Shown here: positions 57,085 through 64,000 of the stretch, in pieces
Layout of the letters: the number at the start of each line of letters is the position of its first letter
Numbering within the stretch: position 1 is the first letter of the stretch
Assembly (NCBI GenBank): GCA_963924555.1
Contig: OZ004584.1
Span: 9,019,327 to 9,083,326, forward strand
DNA from: Crambe crambe
Taxonomy: Eukaryota; Porifera; Demospongiae; Poecilosclerida; Crambeidae
DNA: 64,000 bases
Reading direction: 5' to 3'
Position numbers and translations under genes: made by a program
Notes under the pieces: generated by a model
Database searches by the model: none
The model's input: the letters and a program-made list of their open reading frames with translations, nothing else
Told to the model about the DNA's origin: nothing

Positions 57085-60000
57085 CTAGGGCTAGGGCTAG
57101 GGCTAGGGCTAGGGCTAGGGCTAGGGCTAGGGCTAGGGCTAGGGCTAGGGCTAGGGCTAGGGCTAGGGCTAGGGCTAGGGCTAGGGCTAGGGCTAGGGCT
57201 AGGGCTAGGGCTAGGGCTAGGGCTAGGGCTAGGGCTAGGGCTAGGGCTAGGGCTAGGGCTAGGGCTAGGGCTAGGGCTAGGGCTAGGGCTAGGGCTAGGG
57301 CTAGGGCTAGGGCTAGGGCTAGGGCTAGGGCTAGGGCTAGGGCTAGGGCTAGGGCTAGGGCTAGGGCTAGGGCTAGGGCTAGGGCTAGGGCTAGGGCTAG
57401 GGCTAGGGCTAGGGCTAGGGCTAGGGCTAGGGCTAGGGCTAGGGCTAGGGCTAGGGCTAGGGCTAGGGCTAGGGCTAGGGCTAGGGCTAGGGCTAGGGCT
57501 AGGGCTAGGGCTAGGGCTAGGGCTAGGGCTAGGGCTAGGGCTAGGGCTAGGGCTAGGGCTAGGGCTAGGGCTAGGGCTAGGGCTAGGGCTAGGGCTAGGG
57601 CTAGGGCTAGGGCTAGGGCTAGGGCTAGGGCTAGGGCTAGGGCTAGGGCTAGGGCTAGGGCTAGGGCTAGGGCTAGGGCTAGGGCTAGGGCTAGGGCTAG
57701 GGCTAGGGCTAGGGCTAGGGCTAGGGCTAGGGCTAGGGCTAGGGCTAGGGCTAGGGCTAGGGCTAGGGCTAGGGCTAGGGCTAGGGCTAGGGCTAGGGCT
57801 AGGGCTAGGGCTAGGGCTAGGGCTAGGGCTAGGGCTAGGGCTAGGGCTAGGGCTAGGGCTAGGGCTAGGGCTAGGGCTAGGGCTAGGGCTAGGGCTAGGG
57901 CTAGGGCTAGGGCTAGGGCTAGGGCTAGGGCTAGGGCTAGGGCTAGGGCTAGGGCTAGGGCTAGGGCTAGGGCTAGGGCTAGGGCTAGGGCTAGGGCTAG
58001 GGCTAGGGCTAGGGCTAGGGCTAGGGCTAGGGCTAGGGCTAGGGCTAGGGCTAGGGCTAGGGCTAGGGCTAGGGCTAGGGCTAGGGCTAGGGCTAGGGCT
58101 AGGGCTAGGGCTAGGGCTAGGGCTAGGGCTAGGGCTAGGGCTAGGGCTAGGGCTAGGGCTAGGGCTAGGGCTAGGGCTAGGGCTAGGGCTAGGGCTAGGG
58201 CTAGGGCTAGGGCTAGGGCTAGGGCTAGGGCTAGGGCTAGGGCTAGGGCTAGGGCTAGGGCTAGGGCTAGGGCTAGGGCTAGGGCTAGGGCTAGGGCTAG
58301 GGCTAGGGCTAGGGCTAGGGCTAGGGCTAGGGCTAGGGCTAGGGCTAGGGCTAGGGCTAGGGCTAGGGCTAGGGCTAGGGCTAGGGCTAGGGCTAGGGCT
58401 AGGGCTAGGGCTAGGGCTAGGGCTAGGGCTAGGGCTAGGGCTAGGGCTAGGGCTAGGGCTAGGGCTAGGGCTAGGGCTAGGGCTAGGGCTAGGGCTAGGG
58501 CTAGGGCTAGGGCTAGGGCTAGGGCTAGGGCTAGGGCTAGGGCTAGGGCTAGGGCTAGGGCTAGGGCTAGGGCTAGGGCTAGGGCTAGGGCTAGGGCTAG
58601 GGCTAGGGCTAGGGCTAGGGCTAGGGCTAGGGCTAGGGCTAGGGCTAGGGCTAGGGCTAGGGCTAGGGCTAGGGCTAGGGCTAGGGCTAGGGCTAGGGCT
58701 AGGGCTAGGGCTAGGGCTAGGGCTAGGGCTAGGGCTAGGGCTAGGGCTAGGGCTAGGGCTAGGGCTAGGGCTAGGGCTAGGGCTAGGGCTAGGGCTAGGG
58801 CTAGGGCTAGGGCTAGGGCTAGGGCTAGGGCTAGGGCTAGGGCTAGGGCTAGGGCTAGGGCTAGGGCTAGGGCTAGGGCTAGGGCTAGGGCTAGGGCTAG
58901 GGCTAGGGCTAGGGCTAGGGCTAGGGCTAGGGCTAGGGCTAGGGCTAGGGCTAGGGCTAGGGCTAGGGCTAGGGCTAGGGCTAGGGCTAGGGCTAGGGCT
59001 AGGGCTAGGGCTAGGGCTAGGGCTAGGGCTAGGGCTAGGGCTAGGGCTAGGGCTAGGGCTAGGGCTAGGGCTAGGGCTAGGGCTAGGGCTAGGGCTAGGG
59101 CTAGGGCTAGGGCTAGGGCTAGGGCTAGGGCTAGGGCTAGGGCTAGGGCTAGGGCTAGGGCTAGGGCTAGGGCTAGGGCTAGGGCTAGGGCTAGGGCTAG
59201 GGCTAGGGCTAGGGCTAGGGCTAGGGCTAGGGCTAGGGCTAGGGCTAGGGCTAGGGCTAGGGCTAGGGCTAGGGCTAGGGCTAGGGCTAGGGCTAGGGCT
59301 AGGGCTAGGGCTAGGGCTAGGGCTAGGGCTAGGGCTAGGGCTAGGGCTAGGGCTAGGGCTAGGGCTAGGGCTAGGGCTAGGGCTAGGGCTAGGGCTAGGG
59401 CTAGGGCTAGGGCTAGGGCTAGGGCTAGGGCTAGGGCTAGGGCTAGGGCTAGGGCTAGGGCTAGGGCTAGGGCTAGGGCTAGGGCTAGGGCTAGGGCTAG
59501 GGCTAGGGCTAGGGCTAGGGCTAGGGCTAGGGCTAGGGCTAGGGCTAGGGCTAGGGCTAGGGCTAGGGCTAGGGCTAGGGCTAGGGCTAGGGCTAGGGCT
59601 AGGGCTAGGGCTAGGGCTAGGGCTAGGGCTAGGGCTAGGGCTAGGGCTAGGGCTAGGGCTAGGGCTAGGGCTAGGGCTAGGGCTAGGGCTAGGGCTAGGG
59701 CTAGGGCTAGGGCTAGGGCTAGGGCTAGGGCTAGGGCTAGGGCTAGGGCTAGGGCTAGGGCTAGGGCTAGGGCTAGGGCTAGGGCTAGGGCTAGGGCTAG
59801 GGCTAGGGCTAGGGCTAGGGCTAGGGCTAGGGCTAGGGCTAGGGCTAGGGCTAGGGCTAGGGCTAGGGCTAGGGCTAGGGCTAGGGCTAGGGCTAGGGCT
59901 AGGGCTAGGGCTAGGGCTAGGGCTAGGGCTAGGGCTAGGGCTAGGGCTAGGGCTAGGGCTAGGGCTAGGGCTAGGGCTAGGGCTAGGGCTAGGGCTAGGG

Positions 60001-63000
60001 CTAGGGCTAGGGCTAGGGCTAGGGCTAGGGCTAGGGCTAGGGCTAGGGCTAGGGCTAGGGCTAGGGCTAGGGCTAGGGCTAGGGCTAGGGCTAGGGCTAG
60101 GGCTAGGGCTAGGGCTAGGGCTAGGGCTAGGGCTAGGGCTAGGGCTAGGGCTAGGGCTAGGGCTAGGGCTAGGGCTAGGGCTAGGGCTAGGGCTAGGGCT
60201 AGGGCTAGGGCTAGGGCTAGGGCTAGGGCTAGGGCTAGGGCTAGGGCTAGGGCTAGGGCTAGGGCTAGGGCTAGGGCTAGGGCTAGGGCTAGGGCTAGGG
60301 CTAGGGCTAGGGCTAGGGCTAGGGCTAGGGCTAGGGCTAGGGCTAGGGCTAGGGCTAGGGCTAGGGCTAGGGCTAGGGCTAGGGCTAGGGCTAGGGCTAG
60401 GGCTAGGGCTAGGGCTAGGGCTAGGGCTAGGGCTAGGGCTAGGGCTAGGGCTAGGGCTAGGGCTAGGGCTAGGGCTAGGGCTAGGGCTAGGGCTAGGGCT
60501 AGGGCTAGGGCTAGGGCTAGGGCTAGGGCTAGGGCTAGGGCTAGGGCTAGGGCTAGGGCTAGGGCTAGGGCTAGGGCTAGGGCTAGGGCTAGGGCTAGGG
60601 CTAGGGCTAGGGCTAGGGCTAGGGCTAGGGCTAGGGCTAGGGCTAGGGCTAGGGCTAGGGCTAGGGCTAGGGCTAGGGCTAGGGCTAGGGCTAGGGCTAG
60701 GGCTAGGGCTAGGGCTAGGGCTAGGGCTAGGGCTAGGGCTAGGGCTAGGGCTAGGGCTAGGGCTAGGGCTAGGGCTAGGGCTAGGGCTAGGGCTAGGGCT
60801 AGGGCTAGGGCTAGGGCTAGGGCTAGGGCTAGGGCTAGGGCTAGGGCTAGGGCTAGGGCTAGGGCTAGGGCTAGGGCTAGGGCTAGGGCTAGGGCTAGGG
60901 CTAGGGCTAGGGCTAGGGCTAGGGCTAGGGCTAGGGCTAGGGCTAGGGCTAGGGCTAGGGCTAGGGCTAGGGCTAGGGCTAGGGCTAGGGCTAGGGCTAG
61001 GGCTAGGGCTAGGGCTAGGGCTAGGGCTAGGGCTAGGGCTAGGGCTAGGGCTAGGGCTAGGGCTAGGGCTAGGGCTAGGGCTAGGGCTAGGGCTAGGGCT
61101 AGGGCTAGGGCTAGGGCTAGGGCTAGGGCTAGGGCTAGGGCTAGGGCTAGGGCTAGGGCTAGGGCTAGGGCTAGGGCTAGGGCTAGGGCTAGGGCTAGGG
61201 CTAGGGCTAGGGCTAGGGCTAGGGCTAGGGCTAGGGCTAGGGCTAGGGCTAGGGCTAGGGCTAGGGCTAGGGCTAGGGCTAGGGCTAGGGCTAGGGCTAG
61301 GGCTAGGGCTAGGGCTAGGGCTAGGGCTAGGGCTAGGGCTAGGGCTAGGGCTAGGGCTAGGGCTAGGGCTAGGGCTAGGGCTAGGGCTAGGGCTAGGGCT
61401 AGGGCTAGGGCTAGGGCTAGGGCTAGGGCTAGGGCTAGGGCTAGGGCTAGGGCTAGGGCTAGGGCTAGGGCTAGGGCTAGGGCTAGGGCTAGGGCTAGGG
61501 CTAGGGCTAGGGCTAGGGCTAGGGCTAGGGCTAGGGCTAGGGCTAGGGCTAGGGCTAGGGCTAGGGCTAGGGCTAGGGCTAGGGCTAGGGCTAGGGCTAG
61601 GGCTAGGGCTAGGGCTAGGGCTAGGGCTAGGGCTAGGGCTAGGGCTAGGGCTAGGGCTAGGGCTAGGGCTAGGGCTAGGGCTAGGGCTAGGGCTAGGGCT
61701 AGGGCTAGGGCTAGGGCTAGGGCTAGGGCTAGGGCTAGGGCTAGGGCTAGGGCTAGGGCTAGGGCTAGGGCTAGGGCTAGGGCTAGGGCTAGGGCTAGGG
61801 CTAGGGCTAGGGCTAGGGCTAGGGCTAGGGCTAGGGCTAGGGCTAGGGCTAGGGCTAGGGCTAGGGCTAGGGCTAGGGCTAGGGCTAGGGCTAGGGCTAG
61901 GGCTAGGGCTAGGGCTAGGGCTAGGGCTAGGGCTAGGGCTAGGGCTAGGGCTAGGGCTAGGGCTAGGGCTAGGGCTAGGGCTAGGGCTAGGGCTAGGGCT
62001 AGGGCTAGGGCTAGGGCTAGGGCTAGGGCTAGGGCTAGGGCTAGGGCTAGGGCTAGGGCTAGGGCTAGGGCTAGGGCTAGGGCTAGGGCTAGGGCTAGGG
62101 CTAGGGCTAGGGCTAGGGCTAGGGCTAGGGCTAGGGCTAGGGCTAGGGCTAGGGCTAGGGCTAGGGCTAGGGCTAGGGCTAGGGCTAGGGCTAGGGCTAG
62201 GGCTAGGGCTAGGGCTAGGGCTAGGGCTAGGGCTAGGGCTAGGGCTAGGGCTAGGGCTAGGGCTAGGGCTAGGGCTAGGGCTAGGGCTAGGGCTAGGGCT
62301 AGGGCTAGGGCTAGGGCTAGGGCTAGGGCTAGGGCTAGGGCTAGGGCTAGGGCTAGGGCTAGGGCTAGGGCTAGGGCTAGGGCTAGGGCTAGGGCTAGGG
62401 CTAGGGCTAGGGCTAGGGCTAGGGCTAGGGCTAGGGCTAGGGCTAGGGCTAGGGCTAGGGCTAGGGCTAGGGCTAGGGCTAGGGCTAGGGCTAGGGCTAG
62501 GGCTAGGGCTAGGGCTAGGGCTAGGGCTAGGGCTAGGGCTAGGGCTAGGGCTAGGGCTAGGGCTAGGGCTAGGGCTAGGGCTAGGGCTAGGGCTAGGGCT
62601 AGGGCTAGGGCTAGGGCTAGGGCTAGGGCTAGGGCTAGGGCTAGGGCTAGGGCTAGGGCTAGGGCTAGGGCTAGGGCTAGGGCTAGGGCTAGGGCTAGGG
62701 CTAGGGCTAGGGCTAGGGCTAGGGCTAGGGCTAGGGCTAGGGCTAGGGCTAGGGCTAGGGCTAGGGCTAGGGCTAGGGCTAGGGCTAGGGCTAGGGCTAG
62801 GGCTAGGGCTAGGGCTAGGGCTAGGGCTAGGGCTAGGGCTAGGGCTAGGGCTAGGGCTAGGGCTAGGGCTAGGGCTAGGGCTAGGGCTAGGGCTAGGGCT
62901 AGGGCTAGGGCTAGGGCTAGGGCTAGGGCTAGGCTAGGGCTAGGGCTAGGGCTAGGGCTAGGGCTAGGGCTAGGGCTAGGGCTAGGGCTAGGGCTAGGGC

Positions 63001-63990
63001 TAGGGCTAGGCTAGGGCTAGGGCTAGGGCTAGGGCTAGGGCTAGGGCTAGGGCTAGGGCTAGGGCTAGGGCTAGGGCTAGGGCTAGGGCTAGGGCTAGGG
63101 CTAGGGCTAGGGCTAGGGCTAGGGCTAGGGCTAGGGCTAGGGCTAGGGCTAGGGCTAGGGCTAGGGCTAGGGCTAGGGCTAGGGCTAGGGCTAGGGCTAG
63201 GGCTAGGGCTAGGGCTAGGGCTAGGGCTAGGGCTAGGGCTAGGGCTAGGGCTAGGGCTAGGGCTAGGGCTAGGGCTAGGGCTAGGGCTAGGGCTAGGGCT
63301 AGGGCTAGGGCTAGGGCTAGGGCTAGGGCTAGGGCTAGGGCTAGGGCTAGGGCTAGGGCTAGGGCTAGGGCTAGGGCTAGGGCTAGGGCTAGGGCTAGGG
63401 CTAGGGCTAGGGCTAGGGCTAGGGCTAGGGCTAGGGCTAGGGCTAGGGCTAGGGCTAGGGCTAGGGCTAGGGCTAGGGCTAGGGCTAGGGCTAGGGCTAG
63501 GGCTAGGGCTAGGGCTAGGGCTAGGGCTAGGGCTAGGGCTAGGGCTAGGGGCTAGGGCTAGGGCTAGGGCTAGGGCTAGGGCTAGGGCTAGGGCTAGGGC
63601 TAGGGCTAGGGCTAGGGCTAGGGCTAGGGCTAGGGCTAGGGCTAGGGCTAGGGCTAGGGCTAGGGCTAGGGCTAGGGCTAGGGCTAGGGCTAGGGCTAGG
63701 GCTAGGGCTAGGGCTAGGGCTAGGGCTAGGGCTAGGGCTAGGGCTAGGGCTAGGGCTAGGGCTAGGGCTAGGGCTAGGGCTAGGGCTAGGGCTAGGGCTA
63801 GGGCTAGGGCTAGGGCTAGGGCTAGGGCTAGGGCTAGGGCTAGGGCTAGGGGCTAGGGCTAGGGCTAGGGGCTAGGGCTAGGGCTAGGGCTAGGGCTAGG
63901 GCTAGGGCTAGGGCTAGGGCTAGGGCTAGGGCTAGGGCTAGGGCTAGGGCTAGGGCTAGGAGCTAGGGCTAGGAGGCTAGGGGCTAGAGC
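57085..63990 (+). repeat. (CTAGGG)n terminal array, about 6.9 kb, probable telomere
   Basis: Starts directly after CCATAG of macrosatellite copy 3 and runs to the window end with the G-rich strand 5'->3' toward the end, the orientation expected at a right chromosome end. It is perfect to about 62930, roughly 970 units. After that, occasional units lose or gain one G (62933, 63009, 63550, 63850, 63870). The last 45 bases are irregular (AGGAGCTAGGG, GCTAGAGCTAGTATAAGA). TTAGGG is the usual animal telomere; CTAGGG is a one-base variant. A satellite rather than a telomere remains possible. Confidence 0.85.
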
Positions 63991-64000
63991 TAGTATAAGA

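Noticed and set aside
1-64000. tRNA, rRNA or snRNA genes
   Set aside because: No cloverleaf with A/B boxes, rRNA core or U-snRNA signatures was recognised; a tRNAscan/Infernal run would be decisive.

Overview
The window looks like the end of a metazoan chromosome, most likely from a compact-genome animal such as a demosponge. The evidence for an animal is four genes with clear animal homologues (DDX23/PRP28, PGAP3, a GLIPR2-like CAP protein and a sterol O-acyltransferase), whose introns have GT-AG borders and are often only about 40-130 bp long. The sponge assignment is an inference from intron size and gene density, not proven. No bacterial features, rRNA, tRNA or CRISPR arrays were seen.

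Layout. (1) 1-6.3 kb is a dense gene cluster: DDX23 (minus, 5' part only) and PGAP3 (plus) are divergent with 63 bp between their start codons; PGAP3 and the CAP gene converge with 58 bp between stops; the CAP gene and SOAT lie in tandem on the minus strand. (2) 6.3-18.4 kb has almost no genes and is built from foldback and MITE-like elements, several nested inside each other. Two have 9-bp target-site duplications and Mutator-like termini, and one is a 1.56-kb palindromic element with a 4-bp duplication. One unrecognised coding exon (8002-8429) survives here. (3) 18.8-22.3 kb holds an intact intronless 374-codon ORF with a possible PD-(D/E)XK nuclease motif, behind a TATA box, facing a truncated hAT transposase gene. 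(4) 22.4-29.6 kb is a mosaic of minisatellites (about 150 bp, about 1 kb, 10 bp), a hAT-like MITE and a PHD-finger-like exon.

(5) 29.66-64 kb is the most striking part. It starts with 51 perfect copies of a 20-bp satellite, then three tandem copies of an 8,795-bp unit (30700-39494, 39495-48289, 48290-57084). I found only one base that differs between the copies. Each unit begins with CTAGGG and is itself made of nested tandem repeats plus one 129-codon ORF. The third copy runs directly into about 6.9 kb of (CTAGGG)n with the G-rich strand pointing to the window end, perfect for about 5.8 kb and slightly irregular in the last kilobase. This organisation resembles yeast Y' elements capped by telomere repeats. 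The simplest reading is a subtelomere plus a telomere made of CTAGGG instead of the usual animal TTAGGG. That reading needs support from other chromosome ends.

How things work together: the left cluster is ordinary housekeeping (splicing helicase, GPI-anchor remodelling, membrane-associated CAP protein, sterol esterification). The middle is a transposon graveyard typical of chromosome arms near ends. The right third is structural DNA that may maintain or buffer the chromosome end.
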